A stretch of DNA of 11,643 nt from Syntrophomonadaceae bacterium (GCA_007120815.1 SKMY01000146.1:1-11643); one strand, 5' to 3'; positions 1 to 7,568 are shown, counted from the first letter of the stretch. Translations and numbers: made by a program. Notes: generated by a model not told the origin, from the sequence alone.

Positions 1-86
1 CCCGTGCTTCCCTTGCCTCCTGCCCCCGTGCTTCCCCTTGCTTCTCCGTCCCCGTGCTTCCCCTTGCTTCCTGCCCCCGTGCTTCC
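1..86 (-). repeat. Tandem array of short CCCCGTGCTTCC repeats
   Basis: The 12-base unit CCCCGTGCTTCC occurs at 24-35, 50-61 and 75-86. A copy lacking its first base sits at the window edge (1-11). The period is 24-26 bases, and the spacers are themselves alike (CCTTGCTTC-type). Read on the minus strand the unit is GGAAGCACGGGG, the same core as in the palindromic repeats at 11394-11577. The array continues off the left edge, so its full extent is unknown. It is non-coding; the open frame that crosses it has no ribosome binding site and a low-complexity product. Confidence 0.75.
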
Positions 87-224
87 TCGTTCCTTCCTGG
101 CTGTCACTTCCTCCCCCTTGGAAAATATTATTAATTTTTAACAGCCCCCGGCGCAACCATTTGAATCATTTTTCGTCATACATAATAGAACACTTAATTA
201 TTTATGAGAGGACGTTTGGAGAAA

Positions 225-2375
225 ATGAAAAAACCCTTTTTGCTTGTATTCCTGTCACTGGTATTGCTGGTTGCCTTTTCCGGGCTGGTGAGTGGAACGG
301 AGTTAGAGCCCCCGGCAGCCCCTTCGGGCTTAAGTGCCACGGCGAATACCAGCACCCAAATTACCCTGAATTGGACCGACAACTCCGATAATGAAGATGG
401 CTTTAAGATTGAACGGAAGCAGGGTAGTGGATCCTTTGCTGATATAACCACCGTCGGCGCTGAGGTAACCTCTTTTGCAGATACGGGCCTTACTCCTGGC
501 ATGGAGTACACCTACCGCATTAGAGCATACAACGCCGCAGGAAATTCCAGTTACTCCGATGCTGCCAGCGCCACCACCCTGGATGCGGTTCCGAATGCAC
601 CGGATAACCTGAAGGCAAATGTTGTTTCGGGTACACGAATTGACCTGACCTGGAGGGACCGTTCAGGCAACGAAACGGGCTTTAAAATCGAGCGGAGAAC
701 AGGAAGCGGCAGCTTCAACCTGGTGGCTACCGTGGACGCAAATGTCACAACCTACTCCGATACGGGCCTTAACCCCGGAACCCAGTACACCTACCGCGTA
801 TGCGCATATAACAGCGGGGGCGATTCCGGTTATTCCAGTGAAGTCAGTGCCACCACTACGGCGGCAGTAACCACTCCGGCCGCCCCGGATAACTTATCGG
901 CAACAATGGCTTCAAGCACCCGGATCAACCTCACCTGGAGGGACCGATCCGACAACGAAACGGGCTTCAAAATTGAACGGAAAAAAGACGGCGGCAGATA
1001 CGCTGAAATCGCTACGGTAACAGCCAACACCACCTCCTATTCCGATACCGGGCTGGAGGCCAACACGAAATATGTCTACCGGGTGCGGGCCTACAACGCT
1101 GCAGGCAATTCCAGCTACTCCAACGAGGCCAGCGCCACTACGGCAACGCTGCCCAACGCGCCCACCGACCTGAAAGCGGAAACCGTTTCCGGTAAAGAAA
1201 TCAAGCTCACCTGGAGAGACCGGTCTGACAATGAAACGGGCTTTAAAATTGAGCGGAAAAAAGACGGCGGCAGATACGAAGAAATTGCTGTTTTGAGAAG
1301 GGCCAACGTCACCACATACACCGATACAGGCCTGACGGAAAACACAAAATATGTCTATCGCGTAAGGGCTTACAACGCCGCAGGTGACTCCAGCTTCTCC
1401 AACGAGGCCAGTGCCACCACAGGAAGATCGCCCAACGCACCCACCGACTTGAAAGCGGAAGCCGTGTCTAACAAGGAAATCAAGCTCACCTGGAGAGACC
1501 GGTCTGACAACGAAACGGGATTCAAAATCGAGCGGAAAAAAGACGGCGGAAATTACGCTGAAATCGCCACGGTGAGGGCCAATGTCACCACGTACAACGA
1601 CAGCGGGCTGGAGGCCGGCACCAAATACGTCTACCGGGTAAGGGCCTACAACGCAACGGGCAATTCCGATTACTCTAACGAGGCCAACGCCACCACCAAA
1701 TCGCTGCCAGAGGCACCCGCCAACCTGAGAGCGAACGCCGTCTCGGAAGAACGCATTAACCTGACCTGGTCCGACCGGTCCGATAACGAAACGGGCTTTA
1801 AAATTGAGCGGCGAAAATCCGGCGGCCGTTTTGTGGAAATTGCCACGGTTAGAGCTAATGCCGTGTCTTATTCTGACCGGGGACTGGAGCCCGGCACCAC
1901 CTACAGCTACCGGGTGCGGGCATACAACACGTACGGCAATTCGGGCTACACCAATGAGTCCGTCGCCACAACACAAAGTTTACGGACGGTTCTTTTCACC
2001 ATCGGTGAAAACAATTACACTGTCAACGGGATGCGGCGGACCATGGATGCGTCCCCGATAATCACCGAATCCAGAACCCTGCTTCCTGTCCGGTTCGTGG
2101 CCGAATCCCTGGGGGCCGCCGTAACCTGGGATGAACGAGCCCGTAAAGTAACCATCACCCATAACCGAAACGTGATAGAACTCTGGATCGATCAAAGCCA
2201 GGCCCGGGTTAACGGCAGAAACCAGCTGATCGACCCGGATAATCCCAACGTAAAGCCCATCATCGTCTCGCCCGGGAGAACCATGCTGCCCCTGCGTTTT
2301 ATCAGCGAAAGCCTGGGGTGCCAGGTTGACTGGAACGAACGGACACGGGAAGTTAAGGTGACCCTGGTCGAATAA
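225..2375 (+). CDS. Secreted protein with six fibronectin type III domains and a C-terminal copper-amine-oxidase-like stalk domain
   Basis: Probably an exported surface or cell-wall-associated protein of 716 residues that binds or displays something outside the cell; no enzymatic role is visible. Residues 1 to about 24 are a signal peptide (MKK start, long hydrophobic core, small residues near VSG). Residues 30 to about 584 hold six fibronectin type III domains of 92-95 residues, each with a version of the SDNETGFKIER and YRVRAYN motifs. Residues from about 590 to 716 match the stalk domain family (copper amine oxidase N-terminal-like, PF07833): two RTLLPVRFVAESLG-type motifs, each followed by a V-x-W-(D/N)-E-R strand. 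That family name does not imply amine oxidase activity. I chose ATG 225 over ATG 204 because AGAGGA (207-212) and TGGAG (217-221) precede it, although neither is ideally spaced, while nothing precedes 204; it also gives a standard signal peptide. Domain 2 has CAYN where the others have RAYN. The gene is monocistronic, with a terminator after it. Ligand and anchoring are unknown. Confidence 0.88.
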   Translation: MKKPFLLVFLSLVLLVAFSGLVSGTELEPPAAPSGLSATANTSTQITLNWTDNSDNEDGFKIERKQGSGSFADITTVGAEVTSFADTGLTPGMEYTYRIRAYNAAGNSSYSDAASATTLDAVPNAPDNLKANVVSGTRIDLTWRDRSGNETGFKIERRTGSGSFNLVATVDANVTTYSDTGLNPGTQYTYRVCAYNSGGDSGYSSEVSATTTAAVTTPAAPDNLSATMASSTRINLTWRDRSDNETGFKIERKKDGGRYAEIATVTANTTSYSDTGLEANTKYVYRVRAYNAAGNSSYSNEASATTATLPNAPTDLKAETVSGKEIKLTWRDRSDNETGFKIERKKDGGRYEEIAVLRRANVTTYTDTGLTENTKYVYRVRAYNAAGDSSFSNEASATTGRSPNAPTDLKAEAVSNKEIKLTWRDRSDNETGFKIERKKDGGNYAEIATVRANVTTYNDSGLEAGTKYVYRVRAYNATGNSDYSNEANATTKSLPEAPANLRANAVSEERINLTWSDRSDNETGFKIERRKSGGRFVEIATVRANAVSYSDRGLEPGTTYSYRVRAYNTYGNSGYTNESVATTQSLRTVLFTIGENNYTVNGMRRTMDASPIITESRTLLPVRFVAESLGAAVTWDERARKVTITHNRNVIELWIDQSQARVNGRNQLIDPDNPNVKPIIVSPGRTMLPLRFISESLGCQVDWNERTREVKVTLVE
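312..1976 (+). repeat. Six in-frame tandem repeats encoding fibronectin type III domains
   Basis: The landmark encoding (D/G)NE(T/D)G begins at 387, 666, 951, 1227, 1506 and 1782, giving spacings of 279, 285, 276, 279 and 276 bases, all multiples of three. Repeats 3, 4 and 5 share long runs of identical DNA around the segment encoding ERKKDGG, so conservation is at the nucleotide level as well as in protein. This points to unit duplication or gene conversion. Repeat 1 is the most divergent. Confidence 0.85.
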
Positions 2376-2443
2376 TCGATAGATAAGATGAATAAAATTT
2401 TTGAAAATTTAAAGGATATTGCCTTGACTGAAAAGAATTATTT

Positions 2444-2490
2444 AAGGGCGCGGTACTTTTTTAACATCCACCTGCGCCCTTTTATCATTT
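2444..2490 (+). terminator. Intrinsic terminator after the fibronectin-repeat gene
   Basis: AAGGGCGC (2444-2451) pairs perfectly with GCGCCCTT (2474-2481). The stem can be extended inward by GGT/ACC (2452-2454 with 2470-2472) past one bulged base. The 3' side runs into a T-rich tail (TTTTATCATTTC). It lies about 70 bases after the stop codon and before the ribosome binding site of the next gene, so it separates the two transcripts unless the next gene's promoter lies upstream of it. Confidence 0.75.
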
Positions 2491-2527
2491 CTTTTTTCTG
2501 ACCTAAATTTTTGAGGAGGGACAACAT

Positions 2528-4204
2528 ATGGAGAGAGTTTGGCTGAATCATTACGAGCCTGGGGTACCCCACGACATTCCAGAGCCCAAGGAAACCCTTC
2601 CCCTGCTTCTGGATATCGCGGCGCAAAAATACCCTAATAATACCGCCACGGTATTTATGGGCGGCCGCCTGACCTACCAGGAGCTCAACGCCCTGGCAGA
2701 CCGGTTTGCCGCGGTTCTTTCTTCCATGGGCCTGGGTTTAGGTTCCCGGCTGGCCATTCACCTGCCTAACAGCCCCCAGTTCGTCTACTGCTATTACGGG
2801 GCCCTGCGGGCCGGCTGCACCGTGATTCCCTGCAACCCGCTTTACGTGGAACGGGAGCTGGAGTACCAGTTGAAGGATGCAGGAGCTGAAGTCATTGTCA
2901 CCTTAAGCCGCTTTTACCCCATGGTACGACGGATCAAAGAAAAGCTAAAGTTTAAATCCATCATTGCCACCAATATCAAGGAGCACTTCGCCGGGCACAT
3001 GCGCCTGCTCTACACCCTGGCCAAGGAGAAAAAAGAAGGCGACCGGGTAAACGTTCTCCAGGGAGATTTCTGGCTTCAGGACCTGATGTCAAAAAACGCC
3101 TCTTCCCCCGTCCCCCGGCCTGAATTCCCCACGGAAACCGAGGCCTGTTTCCTCTACACCGGGGGTACCACCGGCGTTTCCAAGGGCGCGGTGCTGACCC
3201 ACCGGAACCTGGTGGCCAACGTTTACCAGTGCAAGGCCTGGCTGCCCGATGCCCAGGAAGGAAAAGAAGTCACCCTGTCGGTGCTGCCCTTTTTCCACAG
3301 TTACGGGATGACCGCCTCTATGAACTTTCCCATTTACAGCTGCGGAACTATGGTCCTGCTCCCCCGCTTCGACCTTCAGATGGTCTTAAAGCTAATCGAC
3401 AAGGAAAAGCCTTCCCTCTTCCCCGGGGTGCCCACGATTTACGTGGCCATAAACAATTACCCGGAGATTCAGCGCCACAACCTGGGACACATCCGTGTGT
3501 GCTTAAGCGGGGCGGCGGCCCTGCCCGTTGAAGTCCAGAGCACCTTTGAAAAACTAACGAGCGGTAAGCTGGTGGAGGCTTACGGCCTTTCCGAGACCTC
3601 GCCTGCGGCCCTGATCAACCCGGTTAACGGCACCCGAAAGGCCGGGAGTATCGGCGTTCCCATACCCAGCACCTATGCCAGGGTAGTGGATGCCGACGAC
3701 CCGACAAAGGAGATGCCCGTCGGCGAAAGCGGGGAACTGGCCATTAAGGGACCCCAGGTGATGAAGGGCTACCACAACATGCCGGAGCAGAACAAGGAAG
3801 CCATCGTGGACGGCTGGTTCCGCACGGGGGACATGGCAACCATGGATGAAGACGGCTTTTTCTATATCGTGGACCGGAAGAAAGACATGATCATTTCCGG
3901 GGGCTTCAACATCTACCCCAGGGAAATCGAGGAAGTGCTCTACGGGCACGAGAAGATCAGCGAAGCCGCGGTCGTAGGCATACCCGACGAGTACAAAGGC
4001 GAAGCCGTTAAGGCCTTTATCGTCCTGAAAGAAGGGCAGACCCTGACCGAGCAGGAGGTCATCGATTACTGCACTAAAAACCTGACCAAGTACAAAGTGC
4101 CCAAAAAAGTGGAATTCCGCAGTGAACTGCCTAAGACCATGATCGGCAAAATCCTGCGTCGGGTCCTGCAGGAAGAAGAAAAAGCAAAAATGGCCAAAGA
4201 ATAG
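2528..4204 (+). CDS. Long-chain fatty-acid-type acyl-CoA synthetase (AMP-forming)
   Basis: A cytoplasmic ligase that activates a carboxylic acid with ATP to an acyl-adenylate and then transfers the acyl group to coenzyme A. Its 558 residues are full length for the FadD-like branch of the adenylate-forming family. Visible motifs are the ATP-binding loop YTGGTTGVSKG (210-220), the motif EAYGLSET (350-357), TGD with the ribose-binding aspartate (433-435), the hinge region DRKKD and GGFNIYPREIE (about 449-468), and the C-terminal catalytic lysine in PKTMIGK (K541). The start is firm: GGAGGG (2515-2520) sits seven bases before ATG 2528. The gene stands alone between two terminators, with no thiolase, dehydrogenase or acyl-carrier gene beside it, so its context does not reveal the substrate. 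Long-chain fatty acid is the best guess from overall similarity to FadD/LcfA-like proteins; medium-chain or aromatic acids cannot be excluded. The coding end is unusual: the stop codon lies inside a 14-base tandem duplication. Confidence 0.93.
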   Translation: MERVWLNHYEPGVPHDIPEPKETLPLLLDIAAQKYPNNTATVFMGGRLTYQELNALADRFAAVLSSMGLGLGSRLAIHLPNSPQFVYCYYGALRAGCTVIPCNPLYVERELEYQLKDAGAEVIVTLSRFYPMVRRIKEKLKFKSIIATNIKEHFAGHMRLLYTLAKEKKEGDRVNVLQGDFWLQDLMSKNASSPVPRPEFPTETEACFLYTGGTTGVSKGAVLTHRNLVANVYQCKAWLPDAQEGKEVTLSVLPFFHSYGMTASMNFPIYSCGTMVLLPRFDLQMVLKLIDKEKPSLFPGVPTIYVAINNYPEIQRHNLGHIRVCLSGAAALPVEVQSTFEKLTSGKLVEAYGLSETSPAALINPVNGTRKAGSIGVPIPSTYARVVDADDPTKEMPVGESGELAIKGPQVMKGYHNMPEQNKEAIVDGWFRTGDMATMDEDGFFYIVDRKKDMIISGGFNIYPREIEEVLYGHEKISEAAVVGIPDEYKGEAVKAFIVLKEGQTLTEQEVIDYCTKNLTKYKVPKKVEFRSELPKTMIGKILRRVLQEEEKAKMAKE

Positions 4205-4226
4205 TAAGCGGAGAATAGTAAACGGA
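4199..4226 (+). repeat. 14-base tandem duplication across the acyl-CoA synthetase stop codon
   Basis: GAATAGTAAGCGGA (4199-4212) is followed directly by GAATAGTAAACGGA (4213-4226), differing at one base. The first copy contains the TAG stop codon (4202-4204). The likely origin is local slippage duplication. No function is evident. Confidence 0.6.
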
Positions 4227-4393
4227 AACGATTAGCGACATGGTCCCACCCTTAACCGTGCCGGGCGTCCACCCGCTGCACCGCATATCCACGGCCGGTG
4301 GGGTAAAGTTGATCATCCGTTCTCGGTTCAACCGTTCTCCATTCTCCTATCGTACTTAAACTCTCTGCTTCCAAACCAAAACAGCAGGTTTAC

Positions 4394-4433
4394 AAGAGGC
4401 CGCCCCAAAAGCTTTTTGGGGCGGCCCCTTTTT
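4394..4433 (+). terminator. Strong intrinsic terminator
   Basis: GGCCGCCCCAAAA (4398-4410) pairs perfectly with TTTTGGGGCGGCC (4414-4426) over 13 base pairs with a 3-base loop. After one mismatch three more pairs follow (4394-4396 with 4428-4430). A run of five T residues (4429-4433) ends the plus-strand structure. The A-rich and T-rich inner stem makes it partly symmetrical, but the upstream gene is on the plus strand. It ends the acyl-CoA synthetase transcript, about 190 bases after the stop codon. Confidence 0.9.
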
Positions 4434-4498
4434 GTGTGCACGTCCGGTGCCTGAGCGCAAAGATTAAAAAGCTATATTTTTCCGCACCAAGCAGGGTA

Positions 4499-4527
4499 TT
4501 GTAAAATTTTATCGAATCATATAGAAT
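4499..4527 (+). promoter_or_regulatory. Possible sigma-A promoter for the ATP-binding protein and phosphatase genes
   Basis: TTGTAA (4499-4504) and TAGAAT (4522-4527) are separated by 17 bases, in an AT-rich stretch just after the terminator and upstream of the two signalling genes. The -10 matches the consensus at five of six positions and the -35 at four of six. The context fits, but such matches are common in AT-rich DNA. Confidence 0.4.
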
Positions 4528-4629
4528 ATGGCAATTATATCCTGTTTTTTCGACCCTGGTTGGCTGGAGGTGTGAGAAATCCGCTCATTCGACAACGATT
4601 CCCTGAAAGGCGACGACGCCACCTATTTG

Positions 4630-5052
4630 ATGATGCTGGAGAATTCAACCAGGAAAAAAACCTGCCACTTGGAGCTGCCCAGCAGCCTGGACGCCCTGGA
4701 TCAGCTGTGGGAAGAAGTCTATAGCCTGGTTTCCGAGGAAAAGGCGGAAATGTTCATGTTCGGCTTGCACGAGCTGGCGGCCAACGCCATGGAGCACGGC
4801 AACGGGTTGAACCCGGAGAAAAAGGTCTTTGTTGAGCTGGCGGTTACCGATCAGTTTATCGCTGCTTCGGTGGAGGACCAGGGGGATGGGTTCAACTGGC
4901 AGGACTTCGTGGGCAACCCCATTGAGTTTCAATTAAACCAGGAACGGGGGCGCGGCATTGCCCTGACCCGGCTTTACTGCGACCGACTTTACTTTAACGA
5001 GAAAGGAAACAAGGTGGTCGCCGTAAAAAAGCTTCACCAGGGAAGCCCGTGA
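4630..5052 (+). CDS. Small GHKL ATP-binding protein (RsbW/SpoIIAB-like), truncated paralogue of the adjacent phosphatase's C-terminus
   Basis: About 140 residues with the features of an anti-sigma-factor-type kinase domain: an N-box in GLHELAANAMEHGN, a G1 box in VEDQGDGF and a G2 box in ERGRGIALTRL. Such proteins bind a sigma factor or phosphorylate an STAS-domain antagonist. The whole protein aligns with the C-terminal ATP-binding domain of the next gene (roughly 60% identical by eye). The in-frame similarity continues upstream of any normal start: from 4576 the translation contains FDNDSLKGDDATYLMM, matching FNNGSLQGDD and FLVM at the end of the neighbour's phosphatase domain. A TGA codon (4573-4575) closes that frame. 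Candidate starts TTG 4627, ATG 4630 and ATG 4633 all lack a ribosome binding site. The gene is therefore likely the 3' remnant of a duplicated phosphatase-kinase gene. All ATP-binding motifs are intact, so it may still be used. It lies 45 bases before the next gene and is probably co-transcribed with it. The start is undecided. Confidence 0.72.
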   Translation: MMLENSTRKKTCHLELPSSLDALDQLWEEVYSLVSEEKAEMFMFGLHELAANAMEHGNGLNPEKKVFVELAVTDQFIAASVEDQGDGFNWQDFVGNPIEFQLNQERGRGIALTRLYCDRLYFNEKGNKVVAVKKLHQGSP

Positions 5053-5097
5053 TCGTAATTATTTGCTGCGCCTTCTCATACAAGGAGATTGTCTAGA

Positions 5098-7500
5098 ATG
5101 ATCAACATAATACACACCATACAGGCCCTCATTGCTGAATACTGGACATCCATCCGCTTTAAAATCGTGTTTTTATGCGCCCTGGTACTGCTGGCCATCA
5201 TGTTCATTTCTTTGAGCGTCGTTCACACGGTGGGCCGCGCCCTGTTGACAGACCAGATCCTGGACGATTTAAGCGCAGTGGCCAAGTCGCGGGCCGATCA
5301 GGTCGTGGGCCTGATCGAACAAGACTTCGAGCGGACGGCCCTGGTCGCTTCCCGGACCCAGCTTCGAAGGCGCCTGGTTGATTTTGAAAACACCCCGGGA
5401 GACCCAAACCCAGGCCTCGATCAAATGATCCATATCGTTCAAGACGCCCGCCATGCCGTGTGTGCCATTCGGGTGATTGATATTATCACCCTGGACGGCA
5501 CCGTAGCGGCTTCCACTAACTATAACCATATCGGCCGGGACGATTCGGACAGCCCCTGGTTCACAGCCGGTGTTCAAGGAAACTATCAAAGCCGGTTTCC
5601 CGATGAAAACAAGCTGCTGATGTACACCCTTGCCCTGCCGTTGGTCCACCCGGCACCGGAGGATAACAGCGTCATCGGTGTGATTAAAACCGATGTATTT
5701 CTCCGGCGGTTGATGACGGTGCTGACGGATCGGACGGGCTTGGGAGAAACGGGTGAAATCATCCTGGTTTCCATGCACGGTGAGGAAATCACCGCCATGA
5801 ACCCCCTGCGGCACCGTCCCGATGCGGATTTTGGGGCGTTAACCCCGTTGAACCATCAGGGCGGCCAGTCCCTGGAAGCCCTCCGGAAAGCCGTCCAGGG
5901 GGAGCACGGTGTCTTGCAGGAACCGGACTACCGGGGTGTCGATACCCTGAATGCCTACCGCCACGTACCCGTTAACGGCAGTGATTGGGGCCTGGTAGTT
6001 AAAATCGACGCGCAAGAGGCCTTTGCGCCCATCCGAACACTGCAAAACTACATTATCCTGGTGGGCGGCGCCTTGCTGATTGCGGGCTTGATTGCAATAT
6101 CCACCATCGTGCGATACACTACCGATTCCATCAAAATGCTGGAGGAAGGCACAAAAAAGATGGGCAGCGGTCAGCTGGATCACCGGATTCAAATCAATAC
6201 CCGGGATGAGCTGGGGAAACTGGCCCTGTCCTTTAATGATATGGCGGGAAACCTCGAGAAAATCACCGCCTCCAGGGACGAGCTGGAAAAGGAAGTGGGC
6301 GAGCGGAAGAAAGCGGAACAAAAAATCGCGGAAAACACCCGGGAGCTGGAGCATCTCTACCGCCAGTTAAATGAGGAAATCGACAAGGCCCGCATGGTTC
6401 ACGAAAGAATCTTGCCCGAGACCCTGCCCGAAATCCAGGGCCTCTCTTTCGCCGCGCACTACCAGCCGGCCAAAAAAGTGGGCGGTGATTTTTACAATGT
6501 GATACCCGCCGGGCGAAAACTCATTTTTTACCTTTCCGATGTGACAGGCCACGGCCTGGAAGGCGCCCTGCTGAGCGTTTTCGTCAAGGAGTGCATCGAC
6601 AGTTATTTGACCTTAAAAGAAGATGAGCGTTCCCCGAAGGCCATCCTGGAACACCTGGAACGGCAGTATCGCAGGGAAAACTTTCCGGGGGACTACTTTA
6701 TCTGCATTTTCCTGGCTGTGCTGGACCTGGATAGCCTGGAACTGACCTACACTGGAGCAGGCTTCCCCGGCCCCCTGCTGGTCTATCAAGACAGCAAGCA
6801 GCCCATGACCCTGCCAAGCCAGGTGCCTCCCATTTCTTCTGTAATCCCTTCAGAACTGTATGACTTCCGGGAGCACACCATTCGCCTTTACCCGGGAACC
6901 ACCATCCTGATGAATACGGACGGTATTACGGAACAGCAGGTTAACGAAGAGCCGTACGACAGCCGGCTTAACACCGTTTTCCTCGCCAGCAGCCACCTCC
7001 CCCCGGAGGCTATCGTCCATCTGATCAACGAGGACTTCCGCCGGTTTAACAACGGTTCCCTGCAGGGTGACGACGATATCACTTTTCTGGTGATGCAGGT
7101 GGATCCCCGTGAGAAAAAGGCGGTTCATCTAGAGCTGCCCAGCACCCCGGAGGCTCTGGATCAGCTTTGGGAAGCGGCTAGTAACCTGATTCCTGCTGAA
7201 CAGGGGAAACTGTTCATCCTCGGGCTGCATGAGCTGACGGCCAACGCCATGGAACACGGCAACAGGATGGTTCCTGAAAAAAAAGTGTGGGTTGACCTGG
7301 CCGTGACGGCGCAATACATCACCGCCGCCGTGGAAGACGAGGGTGAAGGGTTTGCCTGGGGAGAAAGAGTTAAGAAGCCGCTGGAGGTGGATGGAGGGGA
7401 TGAGCGGGGCCGGGGCATTGCCTTGACCCGGCTGTTCTGCGACCGGCTCCACTACAACAGCAGGGGAAACAGGGTTATGGCTATTAAGTTCTTGGAGTAG
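5098..7500 (+). CDS. Membrane sensor with HAMP, SpoIIE-type PP2C phosphatase and C-terminal anti-sigma-type ATPase domain
   Basis: An 800-residue membrane signalling protein. Residues 22-44 form helix 1. Residues 45-317 are extracellular and resemble a dCache-type sensor (DGTVAAST, GRDDSDSPWF, and the membrane-proximal GSDWGLVVKIDAQEAF). Residues 318-340 form helix 2, followed by HAMP (about 341-395) and a charged coiled coil (about 390-435). The phosphatase domain (about 440-663) shows the metal-binding motifs GGDFYN (462-467), DVTGHG (481-486), NTDGITE with D608, and GDDD with D658-D660. The final 125 residues are a GHKL ATPase with an N-box (E712, N716), a G1 box (D747, G749, G751) and a G2 box (RGRGI, 770-774). 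In related partner-switching systems the phosphatase removes phosphate from an STAS anti-anti-sigma protein and the kinase domain puts it back, so this protein may carry both opposing activities. No STAS or sigma gene lies in the window. ATG 5098 is chosen because AAGGAG (5082-5087) lies ten bases upstream; TTG 5089 would be too close. The signal sensed is unknown. Confidence 0.9.
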   Translation: MINIIHTIQALIAEYWTSIRFKIVFLCALVLLAIMFISLSVVHTVGRALLTDQILDDLSAVAKSRADQVVGLIEQDFERTALVASRTQLRRRLVDFENTPGDPNPGLDQMIHIVQDARHAVCAIRVIDIITLDGTVAASTNYNHIGRDDSDSPWFTAGVQGNYQSRFPDENKLLMYTLALPLVHPAPEDNSVIGVIKTDVFLRRLMTVLTDRTGLGETGEIILVSMHGEEITAMNPLRHRPDADFGALTPLNHQGGQSLEALRKAVQGEHGVLQEPDYRGVDTLNAYRHVPVNGSDWGLVVKIDAQEAFAPIRTLQNYIILVGGALLIAGLIAISTIVRYTTDSIKMLEEGTKKMGSGQLDHRIQINTRDELGKLALSFNDMAGNLEKITASRDELEKEVGERKKAEQKIAENTRELEHLYRQLNEEIDKARMVHERILPETLPEIQGLSFAAHYQPAKKVGGDFYNVIPAGRKLIFYLSDVTGHGLEGALLSVFVKECIDSYLTLKEDERSPKAILEHLERQYRRENFPGDYFICIFLAVLDLDSLELTYTGAGFPGPLLVYQDSKQPMTLPSQVPPISSVIPSELYDFREHTIRLYPGTTILMNTDGITEQQVNEEPYDSRLNTVFLASSHLPPEAIVHLINEDFRRFNNGSLQGDDDITFLVMQVDPREKKAVHLELPSTPEALDQLWEAASNLIPAEQGKLFILGLHELTANAMEHGNRMVPEKKVWVDLAVTAQYITAAVEDEGEGFAWGERVKKPLEVDGGDERGRGIALTRLFCDRLHYNSRGNRVMAIKFLE

Positions 7501-7568
7501 CAATGGCGTTTTCACTTCATGGTATGTGGCGCTTTTAAACGGCTCACGGCCGATATTTTCACCTATAA

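Larger units (their letters stand above)
4205..4629 (+). other. Non-coding gap between the acyl-CoA synthetase and the ATP-binding protein
   Basis: This stretch of about 425 bases has no credible gene. From left to right it holds the second half of the 14-base duplication, a GC-rich segment of roughly 170 bases with no recognisable structure, a strong intrinsic terminator (4394-4433), an AT-rich segment with a possible promoter (4499-4527), a GGAGG (4566-4570) with no in-frame start codon at useful distance, and from 4576 onward sequence homologous to the end of a SpoIIE-type phosphatase domain. The open frame on the minus strand at 4131-4331 lacks a ribosome binding site and a recognisable product. 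Confidence 0.6.

Noticed and set aside
161..186. TTGAAT and CATAAT as a promoter for the secreted protein gene
   Set aside because: The spacing is only 14 bases, too short for a normal sigma-A promoter. A promoter is probably somewhere in this AT-rich leader but I cannot place it.
38..391. An open frame of 117 codons crossing the left repeat array into the secreted protein gene
   Set aside because: It has a low-complexity product from the CCCCGTGCTTCC units, no ribosome binding site, and overlaps the real gene in another frame.
912..1976. A long open frame of 354 codons on the minus strand inside the fibronectin repeats
   Set aside because: It is periodic in step with the repeats on the plus strand, has no ribosome binding site or recognisable domain, and follows from repeated codon composition. 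The plus-strand protein has a clear signal peptide and domains.
312..1976. Regularly spaced repeats as a possible CRISPR array
   Set aside because: The period of about 278 bases, the continuous reading frame and the fibronectin domain translation rule this out. The short terminal repeats also lack unique spacers of constant length.
590..2375. Naming the secreted protein a copper amine oxidase because of its C-terminal domain
   Set aside because: Only the small stalk-like domain is present; the catalytic domain with its topaquinone tyrosine and copper histidines is absent. Its sharing a window with copA is not evidence of a copper role.
4131..4331. Minus-strand open frame of 66 codons in the gap after the acyl-CoA synthetase
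   Set aside because: It has no ribosome binding site and no recognisable product, and half of it overlaps the end of a well-supported gene.
7501..7568. A bidirectional terminator between the convergent phosphatase and rhodanese genes
   Set aside because: I found no stem of useful length followed by a T-run on either strand.
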